Positions 16,059-24,931 of a stretch of DNA of 64,000 nt are shown here, piece after piece (positions within the stretch are counted from its first letter, which is position 1; every line of letters starts with the position of its first letter). The translations under genes were made by a program, and so were the position numbers. The DNA is from Lachnospiraceae bacterium. Its GTDB lineage: Bacteria > Bacillota > Clostridia > Lachnospirales > Lachnospiraceae. A model generated the notes under the pieces. It searched no databases and was not told the origin of the DNA. It saw only the letters and a program-made list of their open reading frames with translations. The stretch is from positions 1 to 64,000 of the forward strand of contig JAIKYU010000030.1 of the NCBI GenBank assembly GCA_024682835.1, in the 5' to 3' direction.

Positions 16059-18494
16059 ATGGCAGAGAATAACCGGGTGACGGAACCCTATCATCACGCC
16101 GAAATTGAGGCAAAGTGGCGGGAAAACTGGAAGAAAAAGCCGGTCAACACACCAGGAAAGGATAAGAAAAAGTATTACTGTCTGGACATGTTTCCCTATC
16201 CGTCCGGTGCGGGCCTGCATGTCGGCCACTGGCGCGGCTATGTGATCTCCGACGTCTGGAGCCGGTACAAGATGATGAACGGCGGCCACTACATCATCCA
16301 TCCGATGGGGTGGGATGCCTTCGGTCTGCCGGCGGAAAACTACGCGATCAAGACGGGACAGCACCCCTCGATCTCCACGGCGTCCAATGTGGCGAGCATC
16401 AAGGAGCAGGTGAAGCAGATCGGTGCCATCTACGACTGGGATATGGAGCTCAACACGACCGATCCCGCCTTCTACAAGTGGACCCAGTGGATCTTCGTTC
16501 AGATGTTCAAAAAGGGTCTTGCCTATGAAAAGGAGATGCCGCTGAACTGGTGCCCGTCCTGTAAGGCGGTTCTCGCCAATGAGGAGGTCGTGGACGGCAA
16601 GTGCGAGCGCTGCCATGCCGAAGTGACAAAAAAGAATCTGCGCCAGTGGATGTTAAAGATCACGGCGTATGCCGACCGCCTGCTGGAGGGTCTGGACGGC
16701 CTTGACTGGCCGGAAAAGGTCAAGAAGATGCAGACCGAGTGGATCGGCCGGTCTTACGGTGCGGAGGTCGATTTCCCGGTGGACGGAACCGACAAGGTGA
16801 TCACGGTCTACACGACGAGACCTGACACTCTCTACGGAGCGACCTTTATGGTCCTTTCGCCGGAGCATGCGCTGGTGGATGCGATCACGACGGATGAGCA
16901 CAAAAGCGAGGTGGAGGCCTACTGTAAGGCGGCCGCCAACAAGAGCAATGTGGACCGCGTGCAGAATAAGGACAAGACCGGCGTGTTCACCGGCGCCTAT
17001 GCGATTGATCCGCTGAATCAGGCTAAAATTCCGGTCTGGATCTCGGACTACGTCCTTGCGGACTACGGCACCGGCGCCATCATGTGCGTGCCCGCACACG
17101 ATGACCGCGACTGGGAGTTCGCTAAGAAATTTGATCTGCCGATCATTCCGGTCATCAGCCCGGACGGGCAGGATGTCGATGTGAGCGAGGGCGCCTACAC
17201 GGCCGCGGTCGGCACGATGATCAATTCGGGCGACTGGAACGGCAAAAAGAGCGAGGACTTAAAGCGCGAGGCACCGGCCATGATCGAAAGCGCGGGCTTC
17301 GGAAAGAAGACGACCAATTACAAGCTGCGCGACTGGGTGTTTTCACGCCAGCGTTACTGGGGCGAGCCGATTCCGATTGTGCACTGCCCTAAATGCGGCG
17401 CGGTGGCGGTTCCGGAGGAGGAACTGCCGGTGATGCTTCCCGAGGTGAAGAGCTACCAGCCGACGGACACGGGAGAGTCCCCGCTTGCCGCCATCGACGA
17501 GTGGGTGAACACGAAGTGTCCTTCCTGCGGCGGCCCTGCAAAGCGGGAAACCAACACGATGCCGCAATGGGCGGGTTCTTCCTGGTATTTCCTGCGCTAT
17601 GTCGACGTCCATAATGATCAGGCACTGGTGGATCGCGCCAAAGCGGACGAGTATCTGCCGGTTGACATGTACATCGGCGGGGTGGAGCACGCGGTTCTGC
17701 ATCTGCTCTACGCGCGTTTCTACACGAAATTCCTCTATGATATCGGCGTGGTGGGCTTTGAGGAGCCCTTCCGCAAGCTGTTTAACCAGGGCATGATCCT
17801 CGGCCCCAAGGGCGTCAAGATGAGCAAATCGCTCGGCAACGTGGTCTCGCCGGACGATATGATCCGGGATTACGGCTGCGATTCCCTGCGTATGTATGAG
17901 CTCTTTATCGGGCCTCCGCAGCAGGATTCCGCCTGGGATGAGCGAGGCATCGACGGGGTGTTCCGCTTCCTGGTCCGTTTCTGGAAGATGGTGAACGAGA
18001 ATATCGGCAGGGATGTGCCGGAGACGGAGGAGCTGATCCGTCTGCGTCATCAGCTGATTCACACGATCTCTTCCAGACTGGAATCGTTCCAGCTCAATAC
18101 GGTCGTCTCCGGATTTATGGAGTTTAACAACAAATTTGTGGAGCTGACCCAGAAAACCGGCGTGGATCGTGAGACGCTCCGTGTCTTCGTGCAGCTCATG
18201 GCTCCGTTTGTCCCGCATCTGGCGGAGGAGCTCTGGGAGCGTCTGGGCGGCACGGACAGCGTTTTCCATTCGGTCTGGCCGAGGGCCGACGAAGCGGCGA
18301 TGCAGGAAAACACCCGTGAGATCGCTGTGCAGGTAAACGGCAAGGCGAGAACCGTCATTCGCATCGCGGTGGACGCGGATAAGGAGACGGTCATTGCGCA
18401 GGCGAAGGAGGCGCTCGGAGATCGGCTGGCCGGAACCGTAGTCAAGGAAATCTATGTGCCGGGCAAGATTGTCAATCTGGTCGTGAAGCCGTAA
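16059..18494 (+). CDS. leuS: Leucyl-tRNA synthetase
   Basis: This 811-residue class I synthetase charges tRNA-Leu. The ATP-binding HIGH-type motif is in FPYPSGAGLHVGHWRGY. Zinc-binding CPSC/CERC pairs lie near residues 167-188, the editing domain (VYTTRPDTLYGATF) near 255-400, and the KMSKS loop in GVKMSKSLGN. The C-terminal anticodon-binding and Lys-rich domains follow. Length is as expected for bacterial LeuRS. GAGGAGG precedes the ATG and a strong promoter lies upstream. Confidence 0.98.
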   Translation: MAENNRVTEPYHHAEIEAKWRENWKKKPVNTPGKDKKKYYCLDMFPYPSGAGLHVGHWRGYVISDVWSRYKMMNGGHYIIHPMGWDAFGLPAENYAIKTGQHPSISTASNVASIKEQVKQIGAIYDWDMELNTTDPAFYKWTQWIFVQMFKKGLAYEKEMPLNWCPSCKAVLANEEVVDGKCERCHAEVTKKNLRQWMLKITAYADRLLEGLDGLDWPEKVKKMQTEWIGRSYGAEVDFPVDGTDKVITVYTTRPDTLYGATFMVLSPEHALVDAITTDEHKSEVEAYCKAAANKSNVDRVQNKDKTGVFTGAYAIDPLNQAKIPVWISDYVLADYGTGAIMCVPAHDDRDWEFAKKFDLPIIPVISPDGQDVDVSEGAYTAAVGTMINSGDWNGKKSEDLKREAPAMIESAGFGKKTTNYKLRDWVFSRQRYWGEPIPIVHCPKCGAVAVPEEELPVMLPEVKSYQPTDTGESPLAAIDEWVNTKCPSCGGPAKRETNTMPQWAGSSWYFLRYVDVHNDQALVDRAKADEYLPVDMYIGGVEHAVLHLLYARFYTKFLYDIGVVGFEEPFRKLFNQGMILGPKGVKMSKSLGNVVSPDDMIRDYGCDSLRMYELFIGPPQQDSAWDERGIDGVFRFLVRFWKMVNENIGRDVPETEELIRLRHQLIHTISSRLESFQLNTVVSGFMEFNNKFVELTQKTGVDRETLRVFVQLMAPFVPHLAEELWERLGGTDSVFHSVWPRADEAAMQENTREIAVQVNGKARTVIRIAVDADKETVIAQAKEALGDRLAGTVVKEIYVPGKIVNLVVKP

Positions 18495-18506
18495 TCTGAG
18501 AAAACC

Positions 18507-19250
18507 ATGGGCTTTTACATCACCGAGGCGAGGGGGACTGACGAGGTCGAGCGTTACCACCGCAGGACAGACCGGGGCGAATACCTGGTTCTGGACACGA
18601 CGATGCAGGGGGAACGGGTGCGGCTCCTGTTGGTGAACGGCATCCAGGAGTCCGCGACCCATCTGGATCCTGATCGGAAATACGAACCGATGTTCCGCTA
18701 TCTGTCCTCCTTTCATGAAATTGTGGAATCCCACCCCGATCCGCGGCGCGTGCTGCTGATCGGCGGTGCGGGCTTTGCGTATCCGAAGCACTTTTTTTCA
18801 TCCGGGCAGCAGGGCTCTATGACCGTGGTGGAGCTGGACGGGCGGATGATCCGTCTTGCGCGGCGTTTTTTCTTTCTGAACGAGCTGGAAAAGGAATACG
18901 ATCTCGTGCGGTCCGGACGGCTGGTTATCGAAGAGAGCGAGGGGCTGCGTTTTCTGGAATCCTCACAGGATTCCTGGGATGTGATCTTGAATGACGCCTA
19001 TCTGGGCAATATCCCGGATCAGGGGCTGCTGTCGGATCGGGGCGTGGAGGCGTGCGCGAGACATCTTCGCCCCGGCGGCATCCTGGTGACCAACATCATC
19101 ACCCCGCTCGCCGGAGAGGGAGCCATGGAAGGCATGCTGGCAAAAGCCTGTTACGAACAGCTCTTTGATCATGTGGAACTCTATTCCTGCACGCCCACGC
19201 ATTCCCTTTTGATGCGGCAAAACTGCATGCTGGTGGGACGGAATTCCTGA
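18507..19250 (+). CDS. Spermidine synthase-like methyltransferase-fold protein
   Basis: This 247-residue protein has the spermidine/spermine synthase layout: a short N-terminal beta domain, then a Rossmann fold with VLLIGGAGFAYPKHF, the acidic TVVELDGRMIRLARR and DVILNDAYLGNIP. Many such proteins in anaerobes lack the residues for putrescine transfer and their substrate is unknown, so polyamine synthesis is only one option. It starts 13 bp after leuS and ends 1 bp before the prepilin peptidase gene. Confidence 0.75.
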   Translation: MGFYITEARGTDEVERYHRRTDRGEYLVLDTTMQGERVRLLLVNGIQESATHLDPDRKYEPMFRYLSSFHEIVESHPDPRRVLLIGGAGFAYPKHFFSSGQQGSMTVVELDGRMIRLARRFFFLNELEKEYDLVRSGRLVIEESEGLRFLESSQDSWDVILNDAYLGNIPDQGLLSDRGVEACARHLRPGGILVTNIITPLAGEGAMEGMLAKACYEQLFDHVELYSCTPTHSLLMRQNCMLVGRNS

Positions 19251-19251
19251 A

Positions 19252-20058
19252 ATGACGCTGGAAATCCGGCTTTTATCGGAGACGTACCGGACGGCGCTAT
19301 TGCCCGGCGCGGTTGTGATCGGCCTGTTCTTCGGATCCTTTCTCAATTGCACGGCCATGCGCATTGTGCGCGGACAGGACTGGGTTCGGGAAAGAAGCAG
19401 GTGCCCCGCGTGCGGCCATGTGCTCTCCGCCCTCGATCTCATTCCCATTGCCGGATTTCTGATCCGGCGGGGAAAGTGCGCCTGGTGCGGCGGAAAGATT
19501 TCCCTGCGCTATCCGGTGACGGAGCTGCTTTTTGCGGGAATCACGGGGCTGGTGGTGTGGAAGACCGGCCTGTCGATAAATACCATACGTTATTTTATTT
19601 TTGCCTGTTCTCTTTATGTGCTCTCCCTCACGGATATGGAAGCGCGGCGCATTCCAAACGGATGTCTGTTCACGGCGCTTGTGGGGTGGCTTGTGACCGA
19701 ACCGTGGCTGTTTCGCGGATGGACCGATCTGTGCTGGCATATCGCCGCCATGATCGGCTGCTCCCTTGCCGTGCTGTGCCTTTCCCTGATCATGGATCGC
19801 GTCCTGAAAAAGGAGAGTCTGGGCGGAGGGGACGTGAAGCTGATCGCGCTGCTCGGTCTCTACCTCGGCGTCGTGGGCACGATGTTTGCCCTGTTTTTTG
19901 CCTCGGTGCTGGGCATTCTGTATGCGGCCGTCAAGGGAAAGCTCGGGCGCGGGCAGGTGATTGCCTTCGGACCCTTCCTGGCCGCTGCGGGCTTCGTGAT
20001 GGCTGTCGCGGGAGAGGGACTCGTTGCGCGGTATATGGGGCTGCTGACCGGATGGTAG
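19252..20058 (+). CDS. Prepilin peptidase (A24 family)
   Basis: This 268-residue polytopic aspartyl protease would cleave and often N-methylate type IV prepilins or pseudopilins. It has the N-terminal DiS_P_DiS domain with two zinc-type pairs (CPACG, CAWCG). The two catalytic aspartates lie in LTDMEARRIPN and LGGGDVKLIALLG. No pilin or secretion ATPase gene is present nearby, so its substrates lie elsewhere in the genome. The start is 1 bp from the upstream stop, indicating cotranscription. Confidence 0.93.
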   Translation: MTLEIRLLSETYRTALLPGAVVIGLFFGSFLNCTAMRIVRGQDWVRERSRCPACGHVLSALDLIPIAGFLIRRGKCAWCGGKISLRYPVTELLFAGITGLVVWKTGLSINTIRYFIFACSLYVLSLTDMEARRIPNGCLFTALVGWLVTEPWLFRGWTDLCWHIAAMIGCSLAVLCLSLIMDRVLKKESLGGGDVKLIALLGLYLGVVGTMFALFFASVLGILYAAVKGKLGRGQVIAFGPFLAAAGFVMAVAGEGLVARYMGLLTGW

Positions 20059-20077
20059 CCCGCGCAGGCAAAAGTGT

Positions 20078-20106
20078 TTGGCAGATGGTGCGGATCGTTG
20101 TATAAT
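20078..20106 (+). promoter_or_regulatory. Promoter of the Re-citrate synthase/icd operon
   Basis: TTGGCA (20078-20083) and TATAAT (20101-20106) are 17 bp apart, 35 bp before the ATG at 20142, which has an AGAGGAGG ribosome site. Confidence 0.8.
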
Positions 20107-20141
20107 AGGAGCGTTGTTTTACAGAGGAGGAAACCGATATC

Positions 20142-21569
20142 ATGAAACAGGATAACGAGGCCTTTTTCAGCCGGCCGGTATCGCTGAATGAGCAGAACAA
20201 CCTGCTGCAGATCGAGGAGCATATGTATATTCTCGATGACGTCGAGAAGCCCAACGTGTTCCGCAACATGTTCCCCTACTCCGAGATTCCGAAGATTCCG
20301 TTCAATGACCGGATCGTGCCCCACAACATGCCGCGGGATATCTGGATCACGGACACGACCTTCCGGGACGGTCAGCAGTCCCGCGCGCCCTACACGGCGG
20401 ATCAGATTCTGCACATCTACGATGAACTGCACAGACTGGGCGGTCCGAAGGGACTGATCAGACAGAGTGAGTTCTTCCTTTACAGCAAAAAGGACCGCGA
20501 TGCGGTGGATCGCTGCCTCAACAGGGGATATGATTTCCCTGAGGTCACCAGCTGGATCCGTGCGAGCGAGGAGGATTTCAAGCTGGTCAAGGAAATCGGC
20601 ATGAAGGAAACCGGTATTCTGGTTTCCTGCTCGGATTATCACATCTTCCTGAAGCTCAAGATGACGCGCAGACAGGCGATGGAGCATTACCTGTCAGTGG
20701 TGCGCTCCTGTCTGGAGGAGGGGATCAGCCCGCGCTGCCATCTGGAGGACATCACCCGCGCGGACATCTACGGCTTTGTAGTGCCGTTCTGCATTGAACT
20801 CATGAAGCTCAAGGATTCCTACGGCATTCCGGTCAAGGTGCGTGCCTGCGACACCATGGGGTATGGCGTGAATTTCGCCGGTGCGGTTATCCCGCGCAGC
20901 GTGCAGGGAATCATTTATGCCCTGCACACCAACGGCGGCGTGCCCTCTGAGCTCATCGAATGGCACGGACACAATGATTTTTACAAGGCGGTGACCAATT
21001 CGACCACCGCGTGGCTCTATGGCTGCGCATCGGTCAACACGGCTTTGTTCGGCATCGGCGAGCGGACCGGCAACACGCCGCTGGAGGCAATGGTCTTTGA
21101 GTATGCCCAGTTAAAGGGCACGCTGGACGGGATGGACACGACGGCGATCACCGATCTGGCCGAGTATTATGAAAAGGAGATCGGTTACGTGATTCCTCCG
21201 AACACGCCGTTTGTCGGAAAGAATTTCAACGTGACCCGCGCGGGAATCCATGCGGACGGTCTGCTGAAGAACGAGGAGATCTACAACATCTTCGACACGG
21301 AGAAATTCCTGAACCGCCCGCCGGTGAGTGCGGTTTCCAACACGTCCGGGCTCGCGGGCATCGCGCACTGGATCAATGTCCATTACGGACTTAAGGAAGG
21401 CGAGACGATGCAGAAGAACTCTCCGCTTGTCGCGGAGGTGAAGGCGTGGGTCGACGAGGTCTATGCCGGAGGACGCGTGACGGTACTCACGGACGAGGAA
21501 CTGGAGGACCGGGTTGAGGCGGCGGAAAAGAAGCTGGGGATTTCGGTGTCCCGCAAAGCGGAGGTGTAG
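20142..21569 (+). CDS. Probable Re-citrate synthase (HMGL/isopropylmalate synthase superfamily)
   Basis: This 475-residue acyl-CoA condensing enzyme shares the DRE-TIM barrel core: WITDTTFRDGQQSR (catalytic Arg, metal Asp) and the metal-binding WHGHND, with NFNVTRAGIHADG further on. It lacks the C-terminal LeuA regulatory domain. Its length and its extended N-terminus match the Re-face citrate synthase known from Clostridium kluyveri and relatives, which makes citrate from oxaloacetate and acetyl-CoA. The next gene encodes NADP-isocitrate dehydrogenase, which supports a citrate-to-2-oxoglutarate branch for glutamate synthesis. Homocitrate or isopropylmalate synthase activity is the alternative. 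Confidence 0.82.
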   Translation: MKQDNEAFFSRPVSLNEQNNLLQIEEHMYILDDVEKPNVFRNMFPYSEIPKIPFNDRIVPHNMPRDIWITDTTFRDGQQSRAPYTADQILHIYDELHRLGGPKGLIRQSEFFLYSKKDRDAVDRCLNRGYDFPEVTSWIRASEEDFKLVKEIGMKETGILVSCSDYHIFLKLKMTRRQAMEHYLSVVRSCLEEGISPRCHLEDITRADIYGFVVPFCIELMKLKDSYGIPVKVRACDTMGYGVNFAGAVIPRSVQGIIYALHTNGGVPSELIEWHGHNDFYKAVTNSTTAWLYGCASVNTALFGIGERTGNTPLEAMVFEYAQLKGTLDGMDTTAITDLAEYYEKEIGYVIPPNTPFVGKNFNVTRAGIHADGLLKNEEIYNIFDTEKFLNRPPVSAVSNTSGLAGIAHWINVHYGLKEGETMQKNSPLVAEVKAWVDEVYAGGRVTVLTDEELEDRVEAAEKKLGISVSRKAEV

Positions 21570-21602
21570 GCCGGAACCCGCACACAGAAAGGAGTCTTTG
21601 GT

Positions 21603-22805
21603 ATGGCAAAGATTGAGATGAAAACACCGTTGGTGGAGATGGACGGCGATGAGATGACGCGGATTCTGTGGGCGCTGATCAAGGAAAAGCTCCTGCTCCC
21701 CTTTGTGGACTTAAAGACCGAATACTATGATCTGGGCTTAAAGAAAAGGGACGAGACGAACGATCAGGTGACGATCGATTCCGCGGAGGCGACGAAGCGC
21801 CTGGGCGTGGCGGTGAAATGTGCGACGATCACGCCGAATGCCGACCGGGTAAAGGAGTACGACCTGAAGGAAATGTGGAAATCGCCCAACGGAACAATCC
21901 GCGCGATCCTTGACGGGACGGTCTTTCGGACGCCGATCACGGTGAAGGGGATCGAGCCCTGCGTGAAGAACTGGGTGCAGCCCATCACGCTGGCCCGCCA
22001 TGCCTATGGCGACGTGTATAAAAATGTGGAAATCCGGGTGCCGGGCGCCGGGAAGGCCGAGCTGGTCTTCACCGATGAGAACGGAACGGAAACAAGAAAA
22101 CTGATCCAGGAATTCAAGGGCCCGGGCGTCGTGCAGGGGATGCACAACCTGGACGCTTCGATCGAAAGCTTTGCGCGCGCCTGCTTCCAGTTTGCACTGG
22201 ACGAAAAGAAGGAGCTCTGGTTCGGCACGAAGGATACCATCAGCAAGACCTATGACGCGAGGTTCCGTGAGATCTTTGAGACGGTCTATGAGGCGGATTA
22301 CCGGACGAAATTTGAGGAGGAAGGCATCACCTTTTTCTATACCCTGATCGACGACGCGGTCGCCCGCATCATGAAATCGAAGGGCGGTATGATCTGGGCC
22401 TGCAAAAACTATGACGGCGACGTGATGAGTGACATGGTTTCATCCGCCTTCGGATCGCTGGCCATGATGACTTCCGTCCTGGTGTCCCCCTCCGGCGTCT
22501 ATGAGTATGAGGCGGCGCACGGCACGGTTCAGCGGCACTACTACAAGCACCTGAAGGGGGAGGAGACCTCCACCAATCCCGTGGCGACGATCTTTGCCTG
22601 GACGGGCGGCCTGAGAAAACGGGGAGAGCTGGATGGATTGACCGATCTGGTTGATTTTGCCGGAAGGCTGGAAAAAGCCACGCTGGAGACCATTGAGAGC
22701 GGAGTCATGACCAGGGATCTGGCGCTTATCACGACCCTGCCGAAGGAACAGGTTGTTGTGAAAAACACGGGGGATTTTATCGACGCCATTGCAGAGCGGA
22801 TGTAA
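21603..22805 (+). CDS. icd: NADP-dependent isocitrate dehydrogenase
   Basis: This 400-residue enzyme oxidatively decarboxylates isocitrate to 2-oxoglutarate. The sequence is of the eukaryote-like type II family: [18 protein letters not shown] at the start, [16 protein letters not shown] (substrate Ser/Arg), [16 protein letters not shown] (metal-binding Asp) and [18 protein letters not shown] precedes the ATG. It lies 33 bp after the citrate synthase gene, so the two form an operon; aconitase is not in the window. The gene ends 2 bp from the convergent ABC-F gene. Confidence 0.96.
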   Translation: MAKIEMKTPLVEMDGDEMTRILWALIKEKLLLPFVDLKTEYYDLGLKKRDETNDQVTIDSAEATKRLGVAVKCATITPNADRVKEYDLKEMWKSPNGTIRAILDGTVFRTPITVKGIEPCVKNWVQPITLARHAYGDVYKNVEIRVPGAGKAELVFTDENGTETRKLIQEFKGPGVVQGMHNLDASIESFARACFQFALDEKKELWFGTKDTISKTYDARFREIFETVYEADYRTKFEEEGITFFYTLIDDAVARIMKSKGGMIWACKNYDGDVMSDMVSSAFGSLAMMTSVLVSPSGVYEYEAAHGTVQRHYYKHLKGEETSTNPVATIFAWTGGLRKRGELDGLTDLVDFAGRLEKATLETIESGVMTRDLALITTLPKEQVVVKNTGDFIDAIAERM

Positions 22806-22807
22806 GG

Positions 22808-24742
22808 TCAGGCAAGACGCTCCCATTCCTCATACAGATCCTTCAGACGCGCATTGATTTCCGCCTGCTCGTCTGAAAGCTTCCGCAGTCTGGCCAGGTC
22901 GGTTCCGACCTCCGGAAGAGAGAGTTCCTCATCGATCGCCCGCACTCGTTCCTCGAGACGGGCGATTTCTTCTTCGCACTTTTTCAGTTCATTTTCCCGT
23001 CTTCGCTGCTCCTTCTGCTGTTCCTTCTGCGCCTGCCAGTCCGCCTTGTTGTCTTTGGACGAGGAGGCCGGCACGGCTTCCTCGTCCAAAGACTGCATGC
23101 CGGGGAAACCGGGCGCATCCAGCCTGTTCATGCGCTCCTCCCGATGGGCGGCGTAGTAGTCGTAATCGCCGATGTAGTTGACCAGCTGCCTGCGGGTCAG
23201 CTCCAGAATCCGCGTGGCGGTGCGGTTGATGAAGTAGCGGTCGTGGCTCACATAGAGCACGGTTCCAGTGTAGCCTCGAATCGCCTCCTCCAGAATCTCC
23301 TTGCTCGTGATATCCAGGTGGTTGGTCGGCTCGTCCAGAAGAAGGAAGTTGGCCTTGGACAGCATGAGCTTCAAAAGCGAGAGGCGGCCCTTCTCTCCGC
23401 CGGACAGATTGCCCACCTGCTTGAACACGTCGTCGCCGGTGAAGAGAAAGGCGGCGAGTCTGGTGCGGATCTCCGTGTTGTTCATGTCCGGGTGGGCGTC
23501 CGAGATCTCGTCGAAGAGGGTGTTGCCGTCGTGCAGCACATGGTGCTCCTGATCGTAGTAGGCGATCTTTACCCGCACACCGGTGGTGACGCTGCCACGG
23601 TCCGCGGGCAGCAGATTGTTGATGATCTTTAAAAGCGTGGTTTTTCCGGTGCCGTTGTCACCGACGATGGCCACATGCTCCCCGCGCTTGATTTCAAAGC
23701 TCAGATCGGAAAACAGGGGGTTTTCCGGGAAGGACTTGGCGAGGTGCTCGACCTTGAGCACATCGCCCCCGCTCTCCACCGAGGGGGTGAGGGTCAGATG
23801 CATGTCGTCGCGCGTCTGCGTCGGTTTGTCCAGCACCTCGATTTTCGAGAGCATTTTTTCCCGGCTCTCCGCGCGCTTGATGGATTTTTCCCGGTTGTAG
23901 GATTTGAGACGGGCAATGACCTCCTCCTGGTGGCGGATCTCCCGCTGCTGGTTCATCCAGGCGTGGAGCTGGTCCGCTCTGGCCTTGGCTCTTTTTTCGG
24001 CATAGGCGCTGTAATTGCCGTTCCAGACGGTGAGCCGGGTGGCGTCAAGCTCCGCTACCTTCGTGACGATGCGGTCCAGAAAATAGCGGTCGTGGGACAC
24101 GATCAGCACGGCGCCGGTGTAGTTGCGGAGATAATTTTCCAGCCATTCGATGGCATGCATGTCAAGGTGGTTGGTCGGCTCGTCCAGGATGATCAGATCA
24201 TTTTTCTGGAGAAGAAGCCTGCCGAGGGCGACACGGGTCTTCTGCCCGCCGGAGAGGGTGGAAATCCGCTTGTCCAGCTCCTCGTCCGAGAATCCGAGCC
24301 CGCGTGCGACGCCGACGACCTCCCCTCTTATGCCGAAGCCGTTTTCCCGGGAGAACAGGTCGTTCAGACGGTCGTGTTCCTCGACGGCGGAAAGGAGCTC
24401 ATCCCCGTACAGCCGTCCCATTTCCTCCTCCAGCGCGCGCAGGCGGCTTTCCGCATCGAGAAGATCCTGTTTGACGAGAAGCAGCTCCTCGCGAATGGTG
24501 TTGCTGCTGTCGAGGTTCTGGTTCTGCGCCAGGTAACCGATCCGCAGATCCTTCGCGAAGACGACCATCCCCTCCTCGGGCTCCAGCTCCCCGAGAAGCA
24601 CGCGCAGGAAGGTCGTCTTGCCGGCGCCGTTGATACCGACGATGGCGGCCTTCTCCTTTTCTTCCATGCGGAAGGAGACGTCCCGAAAGATCGGCACGTC
24701 ATTGAATTCCTTTGACAGATTGTGGCATTCCAGTATGTTCAT
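22808..24742 (-). CDS. ABC-F family ATPase (YdiF-like)
   Basis: This 644-residue soluble protein has two ABC domains without membrane parts. The first has GINGAGKTTFLRVLLGELEP and LSGGQKTRVALGRLLL; the second has GDNGTGKTTLLK and LSGGEKGRLSLLKLML. An interdomain linker (about 245-310) and a C-terminal coiled coil (about 570-644) are present. ABC-F proteins bind the ribosome and relieve stalls; some give antibiotic protection. The C-terminal coiled coil and length suit the Uup/YdiF branch rather than a resistance subtype, though this needs a phylogeny. It is the only large leftward gene between 5.2 and 52 kb. Confidence 0.93.
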   Translation of the reverse strand: MNILECHNLSKEFNDVPIFRDVSFRMEEKEKAAIVGINGAGKTTFLRVLLGELEPEEGMVVFAKDLRIGYLAQNQNLDSSNTIREELLLVKQDLLDAESRLRALEEEMGRLYGDELLSAVEEHDRLNDLFSRENGFGIRGEVVGVARGLGFSDEELDKRISTLSGGQKTRVALGRLLLQKNDLIILDEPTNHLDMHAIEWLENYLRNYTGAVLIVSHDRYFLDRIVTKVAELDATRLTVWNGNYSAYAEKRAKARADQLHAWMNQQREIRHQEEVIARLKSYNREKSIKRAESREKMLSKIEVLDKPTQTRDDMHLTLTPSVESGGDVLKVEHLAKSFPENPLFSDLSFEIKRGEHVAIVGDNGTGKTTLLKIINNLLPADRGSVTTGVRVKIAYYDQEHHVLHDGNTLFDEISDAHPDMNNTEIRTRLAAFLFTGDDVFKQVGNLSGGEKGRLSLLKLMLSKANFLLLDEPTNHLDITSKEILEEAIRGYTGTVLYVSHDRYFINRTATRILELTRRQLVNYIGDYDYYAAHREERMNRLDAPGFPGMQSLDEEAVPASSSKDNKADWQAQKEQQKEQRRRENELKKCEEEIARLEERVRAIDEELSLPEVGTDLARLRKLSDEQAEINARLKDLYEEWERLA

Positions 24743-24766
24743 GATATAATGATTTTAAATGCCAAT

Positions 24767-24849
24767 GCATTGCAGCGGATTGCGAATGGTCGGCGGATTG
24801 AGGGGCACTACGAACACTTGGCGAATGCGAAGCAACGGAGCAATCCGTG
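24767..24849 (-). repeat. Dispersed intergenic repeat, copy A
   Basis: On the minus strand this 83-bp element begins CACGGATTGCTCCGTTGC, continues TTCGCA and ends near CATTCGCAATCCGCTGC. Both ends match copy B at 49426-49542, while the middle differs. It lies upstream of the pyrophosphatase gene, next to the ABC-F start. Confidence 0.6.
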
Positions 24850-24931
24850 GGCATCATTTGGTGTAAACTGACATTTGATATTACATCATTCTATCAATCG
24901 CGGCAATCCTTGGCAAGCGTGAGGACGGAAA

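Noticed and set aside
17343-18791. A 482-codon minus-strand frame opposite leuS
   Set aside because: It is a shadow of LeuRS coding sequence, rich in Arg and His without domain features.
23675-24715. A 346-codon plus-strand frame opposite the ABC-F gene
   Set aside because: The minus-strand product has both Walker A and LSGGQ motifs; the plus frame is its antisense.
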